Source: Catonella morbi ATCC 51271 (lineage in GTDB: Bacteria > Bacillota > Clostridia > Lachnospirales > Lachnospiraceae). From it: a stretch of 64,000 nt of DNA. The position numbers and the translations under genes were made by a program. The stretch covers positions 186,001-250,000 of the forward strand of contig NZ_KI535367.1 in NCBI RefSeq assembly GCF_000160035.2. The letters are read 5' to 3'. How positions within the stretch are numbered: position 1 is the first letter of the stretch; each line of letters opens with the position of its first letter. The notes below the pieces were generated by a model. That model was given only the letters and a program-made list of their open reading frames with translations. It did not search any database and was not told the DNA's origin. Positions 46,786-54,888 of the stretch are shown here, in pieces.

Positions 46786-48063
46786 ATGATTAAAATATAT
46801 GAAGTAGGTAAGATTAAGGAAGAAGAGATATTTGCCAGAAATGAGCCTGTGGCAGAGGTAGGCGGCATTGTCAGTGAAATAATTAACAATGTAAAAACAA
46901 ACGGAGATAAGGCTTTAAGCGAATATCTTGAGAAATTTGATAAGGTAAAGCTTACAGATTTCAAGGTTAGTGAGGAAGAAATTACAGCCGCTCTAAATAA
47001 AGTAGAACCTGAGTTTTTGGAAATATTAAAAGAAGCTGAAAGTAATATCAGGGCATTTCATGAAAAACAGGTTCGTCAGGGTTTTATGATGACGGCTAAG
47101 AACGGAGTTATCTTAGGTCAGAGAGTAGTTCCTATAGAAAAGGTGGGTATTTATGTGCCGGGAGGAACTGCTGCCTATCCGTCTACTGTACTTATGGATG
47201 CAGTTCCTGCAAAGATTGCGGGAGTATCTGAGATAATTATGGTTACACCACCAAATAAAACCGGAGAAATCAATCCTTATATACTTGCAGCAGCTAAGAT
47301 TGCAGGAGTTACAGCTATTTACAAACTGGGCGGAGCACAGGCGGTTGCAGCCCTTGCTTACGGTACTGAGAGTGTGCCTAAGGTGGATAAGATAGTAGGA
47401 CCGGGCAATGCCTTTGTGGCAGAAGCCAAGAAGCAGGTCTTTGGCCAGGTCGGAATAGATATGATAGCCGGACCTTCCGAAGTCTTGGTACTTGCAGATG
47501 GAAAGTCAAATCCAAAGTTTGTGGCAGCGGATTTGCTAAGTCAGGCAGAACATGATAAAAATGCAGCTTGTGTGCTTATTACGGAGTCGGAGAAGCTTGC
47601 AAAAGAAGTCCAAAAGGAAATAGAAAATCAGCTTGCCTGCCTTCTAAGAGAGGAAATAGCAAGAGTCTCTATTGACAACAATGGGAAGATAATTATTTGC
47701 AAGGATTTGCTTCAGGGCATAGATATAGCGAACCGAATAGCACCTGAGCATATGGAGGTATGTGTAGACGAGCCGTTTAATTATCTGGGACTGATTAAAA
47801 ATGCAGGCTCGGTTTTCCTCGGAAGATACAATGCAGAGCCAACAGGTGATTATTTTGCTGGCCCGAACCACACCCTGCCGACTTCAGGCACGGCAAGGTT
47901 TTACAGCCCTCTGTCGGTAGAGGATTTTGTAAAAAATATTCAGTACAGCTATTATACGGAGGAAGCACTTAAAGCAGATTATAAGAAAATATCATACTTT
48001 GCTAATAAAGAAGGGCTTACAGCACATGCAAGGGCGGTAGATATCAGATTTGAAGAGCAGTGA
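46786..48063 (+). CDS. hisD: Histidinol dehydrogenase
   Basis: 425 residues; oxidises histidinol to histidine in two NAD steps. IVGPGNAFVAEAKKQVFGQVGIDMIAGPSEVLVLAD, QAEHDKNA (zinc ligands) and GPNHTLPTSGTARF are all HisD motifs. AAGGAGCAGCT precedes the ATG. Followed by the first MITE-like element before hisH. Confidence 0.97.
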   Translation: MIKIYEVGKIKEEEIFARNEPVAEVGGIVSEIINNVKTNGDKALSEYLEKFDKVKLTDFKVSEEEITAALNKVEPEFLEILKEAESNIRAFHEKQVRQGFMMTAKNGVILGQRVVPIEKVGIYVPGGTAAYPSTVLMDAVPAKIAGVSEIIMVTPPNKTGEINPYILAAAKIAGVTAIYKLGGAQAVAALAYGTESVPKVDKIVGPGNAFVAEAKKQVFGQVGIDMIAGPSEVLVLADGKSNPKFVAADLLSQAEHDKNAACVLITESEKLAKEVQKEIENQLACLLREEIARVSIDNNGKIIICKDLLQGIDIANRIAPEHMEVCVDEPFNYLGLIKNAGSVFLGRYNAEPTGDYFAGPNHTLPTSGTARFYSPLSVEDFVKNIQYSYYTEEALKADYKKISYFANKEGLTAHARAVDIRFEEQ

Positions 48064-48129
48064 TAGTGGCAAAACAAAAGGACTACTTCTGTAGAATAAA
48101 AGGATTAGGTGTTTTTTACATAGGTAAAA

Positions 48130-48302
48130 TTGATACAGGATTGCTACGGTTTCACCTCTCGCAATCTTTGAAAAAATATTCGTAATCCGCTCATTTTTTG
48201 CAAAAATGGCTAATTGCTCATATTTTTTGTGTGTCAAGAGATAAGAAATTCTTTTGCAAGCAAGCTTGTATTGAATTTTTATACTTTTGACACTTGTATC
48301 AA
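48130..48302 (-). mobile_element. MITE-like repeat, copy 1 (inverted relative to copy 2)
   Basis: About 173 bp with short imperfect ends TTGATACAGG (48130-48139) and, on the other strand, TTGATACAAG (48302-48293). Long blocks match copy 2 in reverse orientation, for example AATATTCGTAATCCGCTC (48175-48192) and AAATTCTTTTGCAAGCAAGC (48246-48265). No ORF inside. Lies between hisD and hisH. Confidence 0.85.
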
Positions 48303-48347
48303 GTTATAAAAACACATGTGAACAATGAAAAGTAATGGGGAGAAATT

Positions 48348-48956
48348 ATGACAGTTATAATAGACTATGGAGTAGGGAATTTATTTTCGCTTGTCAGTTC
48401 TCTTAAAAAAATAGGAGAAGAGGCTATTATCAGTTCTGATAAAGATATTATTTCGCAGGCTGACAGAATAATTTTGCCGGGAGTAGGAGCTTTTGGTGAT
48501 GCTATTGCCAAACTAAATGGGAGTGGGCTTTCAGATATAATTATGGAAGACGTTTCTAAAGGGAAGCCGCTTTTAGGCATTTGCTTAGGCATGCAGCTGT
48601 TATTTGAAAAGTCGTTTGAATATGGGGAAAATAAAGGCTTGGGGTTGATAAAAGGAGAAATAAGAGCCTTAAGTGAAGTGATACCAAATAATCTTAAGAT
48701 TCCTCATATGGGCTGGAATGGTTTGCATTTTAAGAAAAAAAGCCCTATATTTGAGGGCTTGGCTGAAGGTGACGAGGTGTATTTTGTACATAGTTTTGCA
48801 GGCTTTTATTGTGAGGAAAGCCTTATAGCAACTGCCGAATACAGTGTGGAAGTAACTGCGGCAGTAAACAATAAAAATGTATACGGGGTGCAGTTTCACC
48901 CTGAAAAAAGCGGAGAAAAAGGGTTTAAGATACTTAAAAATTTTTGCAGACTGTGA
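48348..48956 (+). CDS. hisH: Imidazole glycerol phosphate synthase glutaminase subunit
   Basis: 202 residues; releases ammonia from glutamine for HisF. Nucleophile Cys79 in GICLGMQLLFE, and the His-Glu pair in VQFHPEKSG near residue 183. GGGGAG upstream. First gene inside the segment bracketed by the two MITE-like repeats. Confidence 0.97.
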   Translation: MTVIIDYGVGNLFSLVSSLKKIGEEAIISSDKDIISQADRIILPGVGAFGDAIAKLNGSGLSDIIMEDVSKGKPLLGICLGMQLLFEKSFEYGENKGLGLIKGEIRALSEVIPNNLKIPHMGWNGLHFKKKSPIFEGLAEGDEVYFVHSFAGFYCEESLIATAEYSVEVTAAVNNKNVYGVQFHPEKSGEKGFKILKNFCRL

Positions 48957-48968
48957 AAGGTGGCAGCT

Positions 48969-49676
48969 ATGATAATATTTCCTGCTATAGACATATATGA
49001 AGGCAAGGTAGTCAGGCTCTTAAAGGGTGACTATAACAAGATGACAATTTACAGCGAAAATGTAGTAGATAAGGCTTGTGAAATAGAAGCTGCAGGCGGT
49101 GAGTGGCTGCATCTGGTAGATTTAGAAGGAGCAAAGGAAGGAAATACTCCTAATTTTACCTATGTTGAAGAAATCTGTAAAAAGACAGGGCTGAAGGTTG
49201 AAATAGGCGGAGGTATAAGAACTGAAGCAACCATTGAAAAATACATAAATGCGGGAGTAAATAGGATAATCTTGGGCACAAAGGCTGCTACAGACAAGGA
49301 ATTTCTAAATAAAATGACAGATAAATACAGAGAGAAGATAGCTGTAGGTATAGATGTAAAAGATGAAAAGGTTGCCATTAAGGGCTGGTTAGAGGTAACT
49401 GATAAGACTATATTTGACTTTGTGACCGAGCTTAAGGAGATAGGGATAAAAAATATTATCGTAACTGACATAGCAAAGGACGGTGCTATGAGTGGTATAA
49501 ATGTTTCATTTTATGAAAAGCTAAGTAAATTTACGGATATGGACATAACGGCATCCGGCGGAGTAACTACTTTAGATGACCTTATAAGGCTTAAAAATAC
49601 AGGTATTTATGGAGCGATTTTAGGAAAAGCTATGTACACCGGAAACGTTGATTTAAGAGAGGCGCTTAAAATATGA
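48969..49676 (+). CDS. hisA: ProFAR isomerase (HisA)
   Basis: 235 residues, beta-alpha barrel. MIIFPAIDIYEGKVVRL carries the catalytic Asp8; the second aspartate lies in IVTDIAKDGAM. ATG 48969 is chosen because GGTGG precedes it; GTG 48960 is an in-frame alternative. Four bases overlap with hisF. Confidence 0.96.
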   Translation: MIIFPAIDIYEGKVVRLLKGDYNKMTIYSENVVDKACEIEAAGGEWLHLVDLEGAKEGNTPNFTYVEEICKKTGLKVEIGGGIRTEATIEKYINAGVNRIILGTKAATDKEFLNKMTDKYREKIAVGIDVKDEKVAIKGWLEVTDKTIFDFVTELKEIGIKNIIVTDIAKDGAMSGINVSFYEKLSKFTDMDITASGGVTTLDDLIRLKNTGIYGAILGKAMYTGNVDLREALKI

Positions 49677-50431
49677 TTACAAAAAGAATAATTCCATGCT
49701 TGGATGTAAAAGACGGAAAAGTCGTAAAAGGTGTGAATTTCACAGGGCTTAAAGAAATCTCGGAGCCGGTGGAGCTTGGGAAATATTACAGCGAAGCCGG
49801 GGCTGACGAGCTGGTGTTTTATGATATTACAGCCAGTGTTGAAGGAAGAAAGTTGTTTGTAGATATTTTAACAAAGGTTGCCGGGGAAATATTCATCCCC
49901 CTTACCGTAGGCGGCGGAATCAGCACATTAGAGGACTTTGACAGGGTATTAAAATGCGGTGCGGACAAGGTATCTGTAAACTCGGGTGCGATCAGGAATC
50001 CAGAGCTTATAAATGAAGCCGCCTGCAAATACGGAAATCAATGCGTGGTGCTTTCAGTGGATGTAAAGATGGTAGATGGTGATTATCATATATTTGCGGA
50101 AGGTGGCAGAAGGGATACCGAATTATCTGCACTTAGTTTTATAGAAGCCGGGATTAAAAGGGGAGCAGGTGAAGTTGTGGTAAATTCCATAGATACAGAC
50201 GGAGTTAGGCAGGGATTTGATATTAAGCTTTTAAAAGCTGTCTGTGATATTAGTCCCGTACCTGTTATAGCTTCAGGCGGAGCCGGAAAGCTAGGGGATT
50301 TTACGGATTTATTTAAGGAGATACCTGATATTTCAGCAGGACTTGCAGCCTCTATCTTTCATTCCGGAGAGGTGAAGATAAAGGATTTGAAAAAAGAATT
50401 AAAAGAGCAGGGAATTTTGGTAAGAGTTTAA
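49673..50431 (+). CDS. hisF: Imidazole glycerol phosphate synthase cyclase subunit
   Basis: 252 residues. MITKRIIPCLDVKDGKVVKGVNF carries Asp11; the second catalytic Asp lies in VVLSVDVKMVDG; SGGAGKLGDF is a phosphate-binding loop. Pairs with HisH. Start overlaps hisA by 4 bp. Confidence 0.97.
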   Translation: MITKRIIPCLDVKDGKVVKGVNFTGLKEISEPVELGKYYSEAGADELVFYDITASVEGRKLFVDILTKVAGEIFIPLTVGGGISTLEDFDRVLKCGADKVSVNSGAIRNPELINEAACKYGNQCVVLSVDVKMVDGDYHIFAEGGRRDTELSALSFIEAGIKRGAGEVVVNSIDTDGVRQGFDIKLLKAVCDISPVPVIASGGAGKLGDFTDLFKEIPDISAGLAASIFHSGEVKIKDLKKELKEQGILVRV

Positions 50432-50434
50432 TAT

Positions 50435-50605
50435 ATAATACAAGTGTCAAAAGCATAAAATTCTGTGTAAGCTTGCTTGCAAAAGAATTTATTATCTTTT
50501 GACAAGAAAAAATGGGTAAGTAGCCGTTTTTTGCAAAAAAATGAGCGGATTACGAATATTTTTGCAAGAACCCTGAGAAGCGAAGTTCCTGCAATCCTGT
50601 ATCAG
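50435..50605 (+). mobile_element. MITE-like repeat, copy 2
   Basis: About 171 bp, opposite orientation to copy 1. Blocks GCTTGCTTGCAAAAGAATTT (50471-50490) and GAGCGGATTACGAATATT (50543-50560) occur in copy 1 as reverse complements. Ends CCTGTATCAG (right) and ATAATACAAG (left). Between hisF and hisI. Confidence 0.85.
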
Positions 50606-50689
50606 TTGCTATAGAACACTTCTATACCGTTAGAAGTGTATAAGCTGATGAGATTTGCCGCTTGGCACATAAATTTAGGAGAAAACAGT

Positions 50690-51535
50690 ATGTTTGATAT
50701 AGATAAGATTAAATTTGATGAAAAGGGGCTTGTTCCCTGCATAGTTCAGGATTATACCACAGGCAGGGTGCTTACTGTGGCCTATATGAACAGGGAATCC
50801 CTTGAAATAACCCTCAGGAAGAAGCTTACCTGCTTTTATTCCCGTTCGAGAAAGGAGCTATGGCTAAAGGGTGAAACCAGCGGCAACTATCAGCATGTAG
50901 TCAGTATTGAAGCTGATTGTGATTATGATGCACTGTTGGTACGCGTGGTAAGAGACGGTGCTGCCTGCCACAGAGGGAATGAGAGCTGTTTTGATGATAC
51001 TATGAAGATTGAATTTGAGGAAAATATTATGGAAATGATAGATATTTATAATGAAAATAAAGAGAAAACAGGTGTAGTACAACCTCGTGAGACTAAGCTA
51101 AAAAAAGGGCAGTATATGCTCTATGTACTTGCTGTTCTTGAAGATGAATACGGCAAGGTTCTTGCAACCAGAAGAAGCCTTGATAAAAGATGGGCGGCAG
51201 GAGCCTGGGAAATACCCGGAGGAAGTGCCAGATCGGGAGAAAGCTCCGAAGCTGCGGTCCTTAGGGAAATAGTCGAAGAAACAGGGCTTGATATAGCAAA
51301 GCACAAGGGGAAGCTAATCTACAGCTATAAAAATGAAGATACTGAGAGCGGTGACAATTACTTTGTTGACATCTATCATTTTAAGGGCTGTTTTAATAAA
51401 AGCAGTATAAGGGTAAATCCTGATGAGGTAATAGATTACAGATTTGTGGATGAGGATGATATGGAGATACTTAAGGAAGAGGAAGGGTTTTTGCATTATG
51501 AGAGGATTAAGGAAGCTTTAGGGAGGCTTGGATAA
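50690..51535 (+). CDS. hisI: Phosphoribosyl-AMP cyclohydrolase fused to a Nudix hydrolase
   Basis: 281 residues from ATG 50690 (TAGGAG upstream). Residues 1-108 are HisI: CFYSRSRKELWLKGETSGN and DCDYDALLVRV...GAACHRGNESCF hold the zinc cysteines. Residues about 115-281 are a Nudix domain; the Nudix box at 178-200 reads GSARSGE-x7-REIVEETGL and is complete. Usually HisI is fused to HisE (PRA-PH, MazG-like); no hisE occurs in the window. The Nudix domain might hydrolyse phosphoribosyl-ATP in its place, or be unrelated. The HisI call is firm; the replacement is inference. Confidence 0.93.
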   Translation: MFDIDKIKFDEKGLVPCIVQDYTTGRVLTVAYMNRESLEITLRKKLTCFYSRSRKELWLKGETSGNYQHVVSIEADCDYDALLVRVVRDGAACHRGNESCFDDTMKIEFEENIMEMIDIYNENKEKTGVVQPRETKLKKGQYMLYVLAVLEDEYGKVLATRRSLDKRWAAGAWEIPGGSARSGESSEAAVLREIVEETGLDIAKHKGKLIYSYKNEDTESGDNYFVDIYHFKGCFNKSSIRVNPDEVIDYRFVDEDDMEILKEEEGFLHYERIKEALGRLG

Positions 51536-51548
51536 AAAACTGTTTAAC

Positions 51549-51645
51549 GGGGTTGTCGCTTTAAAAATCATACCGTAAAATATATGCATCTTTAGTGATT
51601 TTTATCATCATATTCTGTGTGTTTTATGTTTATTTCGACAGCCCC
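51549..51645. mobile_element. 97-bp MITE-like element with TIR GGGGYTGTCG
   Basis: GGGGTTGTCG (51549-51558) and CGACAGCCCC (51636-51645) are inverted ends with one wobble; nested TAAAAATCA/TGATTTTTA (51562-51570, 51596-51604). The GGGGCTGTCG end resembles those of IS1182-type insertion sequences, from memory. No target duplication was seen and there is no ORF. It lies between convergent genes and could also act as a terminator. Confidence 0.5.
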
Positions 51646-51676
51646 ATAAGAGTATAAGGTAGTACAAGAGAACTGA

Positions 51677-52738
51677 TTACAACAGAGAAATCAATGTATC
51701 TGCACATTCGGATGTAGAAGCTTTTCCGCCCTGATCGGGAGTAAGTTTGTCTTTATGATTTATAAGCATATCGCCTATGGCTTCAATTAGAACTTTTCCC
51801 CATTTTTCATAACCGAAAAAATCAAGCATCTGTGAAGCTGACCAGATGGCAGCCAGAGGATTTGCAATACCTTTACCGGCAATATCGGGGGCTGAGCCAT
51901 GAATAGGTTCAAACATAGATGGGAATTTTTTTTCAGGATTTAAATTAGCACCGGCTGCAAGACCCATTCCTCCTGCTATAGCCGCGCCTAAATCCGTAAG
52001 AATATCACCGAACAGATTACTTGTAACCACCACCTGAAAGCGTTTTGGATCTTTTACCATAAACATAGCGGCGGCATCTACAAGGAGATTACAGGTTTTA
52101 ACATTGGGATATTCTTTTCCGATTTCCTTAAAAATTTGATCCCAAAAGACCATGGAATAATTCAGTGCATTCCCCTTGCTGATACTTGTAAGTGTCTTTT
52201 TCTCTTTTTCGGCCAATTCGTAAGCATATCGTATTACGCGTTCGCAGCCTTTCCTTGAAAATACATTATCCTGTACGACAACTTCTTCTGGAGTATCTTT
52301 ATACAGCCAAGCACCGGTTCCGTAATATTCACCTTCGCTGTTTTCTCTGATAAAAGTCATATCGATATCTTCGGTCTCTGTATTTTTCAGAGGACAATGG
52401 GCACCTTTTAATAATTTTACGGGTCTGAGGTTGATATACTCGTCAAAGTTGTGACGTATTTTAAGAAGAAGATCGCGCAAAGATATATGGTCGGGAACAC
52501 CCGGATATCCTACAGCGCCCAACAGAATCGCGTCATATGACGATAAAATATCGATTCCGTCGGTGGGCATCATTTCGGATGTTTCCAAATAGTACTTACA
52601 GCCCCAAGGGAAGTGGGTAAATTCAAACTTGAACCCCCCGTCCAACTCTGAAATTTTGTTGAGAACTTTTAATGATTCATTCATTACCTCCGGCCCGATT
52701 CCGTCACCGGGAATTACTGCGATTTTATAAACGTTCAT
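51677..52738 (-). CDS. Tartrate/isopropylmalate-type beta-decarboxylating dehydrogenase
   Basis: 353 residues of the isocitrate/isopropylmalate dehydrogenase superfamily, closest in pattern to tartrate dehydrogenase/D-malate dehydrogenase (TtuC/DmlA). VIPGDGIGPEVM, MTFIRENSEGEYYGTGAW and FEPIHGSAPDIAGKG with the metal aspartates in NLFGDILTDLGA are present. It oxidises a 2-hydroxyacid with NAD, often with CO2 loss. GGAGGT upstream. Transcribed after the aldolase in a two-gene minus-strand unit. Actual substrate unknown. Confidence 0.9.
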   Translation of the reverse strand: MNVYKIAVIPGDGIGPEVMNESLKVLNKISELDGGFKFEFTHFPWGCKYYLETSEMMPTDGIDILSSYDAILLGAVGYPGVPDHISLRDLLLKIRHNFDEYINLRPVKLLKGAHCPLKNTETEDIDMTFIRENSEGEYYGTGAWLYKDTPEEVVVQDNVFSRKGCERVIRYAYELAEKEKKTLTSISKGNALNYSMVFWDQIFKEIGKEYPNVKTCNLLVDAAAMFMVKDPKRFQVVVTSNLFGDILTDLGAAIAGGMGLAAGANLNPEKKFPSMFEPIHGSAPDIAGKGIANPLAAIWSASQMLDFFGYEKWGKVLIEAIGDMLINHKDKLTPDQGGKASTSECADTLISLL

Positions 52739-52789
52739 TTTATAACCTCCAATGTAAATTCGATTAAAAGTAAACTAAGTTCTAATTAT

Positions 52790-53623
52790 TCACGCCATAC
52801 CTACAGAACCGAAAACTTGTATCTTGCGCATTGCGGCAGCTTTAACGGCCTGAACGGTATCGGGTATAATAGTGGACATACCTTTATTATCTTCATAATT
52901 TTTATATACTGCGGTTGATGCTGCAATATTTACGTCTGTAAAAATATTAATTTTGCAAATGCCTGATTTTATGCAGTTTTTGAAATCATCATCACTGAGG
53001 CCGGAGCCGCCGTGAAGAACGAGAGGGATGTTTACGGCCTTTTCTATTTCGGAAAGGCGTTCAATATCAAGTTTAGGTTTTTCCCTGTATAATCCGTGAG
53101 AGGTTCCGATTGCAACGGCAAGTGCGTCAACTCCGGTCATTTCCGCATATTTTTTTGCGTCCTCAACCCGAGTATATATATCCTGTTCCGCATTTGGGTT
53201 AGCATTAGTTCCCACATGCCCGAGTTCTCCTTCAACGGTACAGCCGTAAAGATGTGCGTATTTTGTAAGTGAAGCAACTTTAGTGATGTTCTCATCGTAA
53301 GGTAAAAGTGAGCAGTCGTACATAACGGAAGAAAATCCAAGTCGCATTGCCTCAACTATTTTTTGTTCACTAAGTCCGTGATCAAAGTGAAGCACAACGG
53401 GAATTTTGGATTTTTCCGCTAACGGGCGAAGTAAATATGTAAGAGTATCGAGCGGTGTATACTTTGTGAGAACTTCTGCCGTACCGATAATGACCGGAGA
53501 GTTCAGCTCTTCCGCGGCGGCTATAACTCCTCTGACCATTTCCATATTGACGGCATTAAATGCGCCGATGCCGTAATGTTTTTTCTTTGCATCCGAAAGA
53601 ACTTCTTTGAGAGTTACAATCAT
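52790..53623 (-). CDS. Class II fructose-bisphosphate-type aldolase
   Basis: 277 residues from ATG 53623 (AAGGAGGT upstream; the frame extends to 53686). Zinc ligands lie in VLHFDHGLS (HxDH), EGELGHVG, GTSHGLY and LHGGSGL, as in KbaY/GatY/FbaA. Splits a ketose bisphosphate-like substrate into DHAP and an aldehyde. It could use the product of the divergent PfkB kinase. About 270 bp of regulatory DNA separates them. Confidence 0.92.
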   Translation of the reverse strand: MIVTLKEVLSDAKKKHYGIGAFNAVNMEMVRGVIAAAEELNSPVIIGTAEVLTKYTPLDTLTYLLRPLAEKSKIPVVLHFDHGLSEQKIVEAMRLGFSSVMYDCSLLPYDENITKVASLTKYAHLYGCTVEGELGHVGTNANPNAEQDIYTRVEDAKKYAEMTGVDALAVAIGTSHGLYREKPKLDIERLSEIEKAVNIPLVLHGGSGLSDDDFKNCIKSGICKINIFTDVNIAASTAVYKNYEDNKGMSTIIPDTVQAVKAAAMRKIQVFGSVGMA

Positions 53624-53667
53624 ATTTTTGACCTCCTTATGGTTTACAAATAATTCAATCCAATAAA

Positions 53668-53694
53668 ATGATTTATTTGGAAACAATAAATCAT
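53668..53694. promoter_or_regulatory. 27-bp palindrome upstream of the aldolase gene
   Basis: ATGATTTATT (53668-53677), 7-bp spacer, AATAAATCAT (53685-53694), perfect 10-bp arms. It is 45 bp upstream of the aldolase start codon, so it probably lies in the 5' UTR or promoter of the minus-strand unit. A regulator site is likely; which regulator is not known. Confidence 0.65.
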
Positions 53695-53740
53695 AAAATG
53701 CTTTGTTAAAAACAGGATATCACTATTTAAATGAAATTTC

Positions 53741-53853
53741 AATCAAAAAGACATAAAAAAATCAAATAATATCAAATATAAATCAAAATATGAATCAAAT
53801 AATGATTTTTGCTATTGACTTTTCAGCAAACAGAAAGTATTATTAAATCAAAT
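53741..53853 (+). promoter_or_regulatory. Helically phased ATCAAA repeats, candidate DeoR operators
   Basis: ATCAAA occurs at 53742, 53761, 53771, 53782, 53794 and 53847. The middle four are 10, 11 and 12 bp apart, about one helical turn. The copy at 53793-53810 is AATCAAATAATGATTTTT, identical to 57915-57932 before deoR. Five copies lie upstream of the -35 box, one past the -10. Confidence 0.75.
53815..53843 (+). promoter_or_regulatory. Promoter TTGACT-17-TATTAT of PfkB-TctCBA unit
   Basis: TTGACT (53815-53820) and TATTAT (53838-53843), 17-bp spacer, 55 bp before the kinase ATG. Confidence 0.87.
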
Positions 53854-53898
53854 AGCAATTGTTTTATGCTGAAGCCAAAGTAAAGCAGGGGTGATGAA

Positions 53899-54852
53899 AT
53901 GCAGAGGGTTTTATGTATCGGTGAAACAACGGTTGACTTGATTGCTTTTCCGGTTGAAAAGGTTGAGCTGAATACGGATTATCATTATCTTGAGAGTTTT
54001 TTGATTAAGGCGGGAGGAGACGCGCATAATAATGCGGTAGACATGGCAAGATTGGGCAACAGGGTGACCTATGTTGGGCCTTTTGGAGATGATATTTTTG
54101 CGGATAACTGTTTAGAGTCACTGAAAAAAGAAAAAGTTGATATTTCAAATATTATCAGATATCCGGGGGTCAAACAGTCAAAGTCATTGATTTTACTTAA
54201 TTCTGAAGGTAAAAGGACATTTTACCAGAATTTTGCTTCCAGCGAAGCCTTTGAGAGTGCTGACATCAATACGGCTATGTTGGATGATGCCGATATTTTG
54301 CAAATAGCGGGAACTTTTCATATGAAAAAATTTGACGGCGAAGGTGCGGCGGTTATATTAAAAAAAGCCAAGGAAAAAGGGGTTATTACTTCGATGGATG
54401 TAACTACTGACCGTACGGGAAGATGGGGAGAAATTATTGAATGTAATTATCCTTATTTGGATTACTTCCTTCCGAGTATTGAGCAGGCCGTACATCTTAC
54501 TCATAAGGAAAGAGTTTCTGATATGGCAGAATATTTCATCGAAAAGGGAGTGGGACATGTTGTCATAAAAGCAGGGGAGACGGGGGCCTATTATAAAGAT
54601 AAAAACACTGCATTTATGTGCGGATGTTATAAGGTGCCCGTCAAAGATACTACCGGAGCGGGGGATGCTTTTGTTTCGGGTTTTCTGACCACGCTTGGAC
54701 AAAACACGGATGCTGTAGATAAAATGATTTTTGCCACGGCCTGTTCGGCGCAGGTAATTCAGCATGTTGGGGCATGCGAGGGCATTGAAAGTTTCGACCA
54801 AATCAGTGATTTTATAAGACAAAATCCGTTGCCTGAAATTAAAGAAGATTGA
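53899..54852 (+). CDS. PfkB-family carbohydrate kinase
   Basis: 317 residues. IGETTVDLIAFP starts the fold, KAGGDAHNNAVDMARLG is the substrate motif and VKDTTGAGDAFVSGF near residue 255 carries the catalytic aspartate and anion hole. Phosphorylates a sugar or sugar acid; first gene of the transporter operon. GGGGTG ribosome site. Substrate unknown; the aldolase next door suggests a phospho-ketose such as a 1- or 6-phosphate. Confidence 0.92.
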   Translation: MQRVLCIGETTVDLIAFPVEKVELNTDYHYLESFLIKAGGDAHNNAVDMARLGNRVTYVGPFGDDIFADNCLESLKKEKVDISNIIRYPGVKQSKSLILLNSEGKRTFYQNFASSEAFESADINTAMLDDADILQIAGTFHMKKFDGEGAAVILKKAKEKGVITSMDVTTDRTGRWGEIIECNYPYLDYFLPSIEQAVHLTHKERVSDMAEYFIEKGVGHVVIKAGETGAYYKDKNTAFMCGCYKVPVKDTTGAGDAFVSGFLTTLGQNTDAVDKMIFATACSAQVIQHVGACEGIESFDQISDFIRQNPLPEIKED

Positions 54853-54888
54853 ACACAATAAAAATTTTTGAATTGGAGGTTTTGAGGT

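Noticed and set aside
48130-50605. The his-operon repeats as a CRISPR array
   Set aside because: Two inverted long copies more than 2 kb apart, no short regularly spaced repeats and no cas genes.
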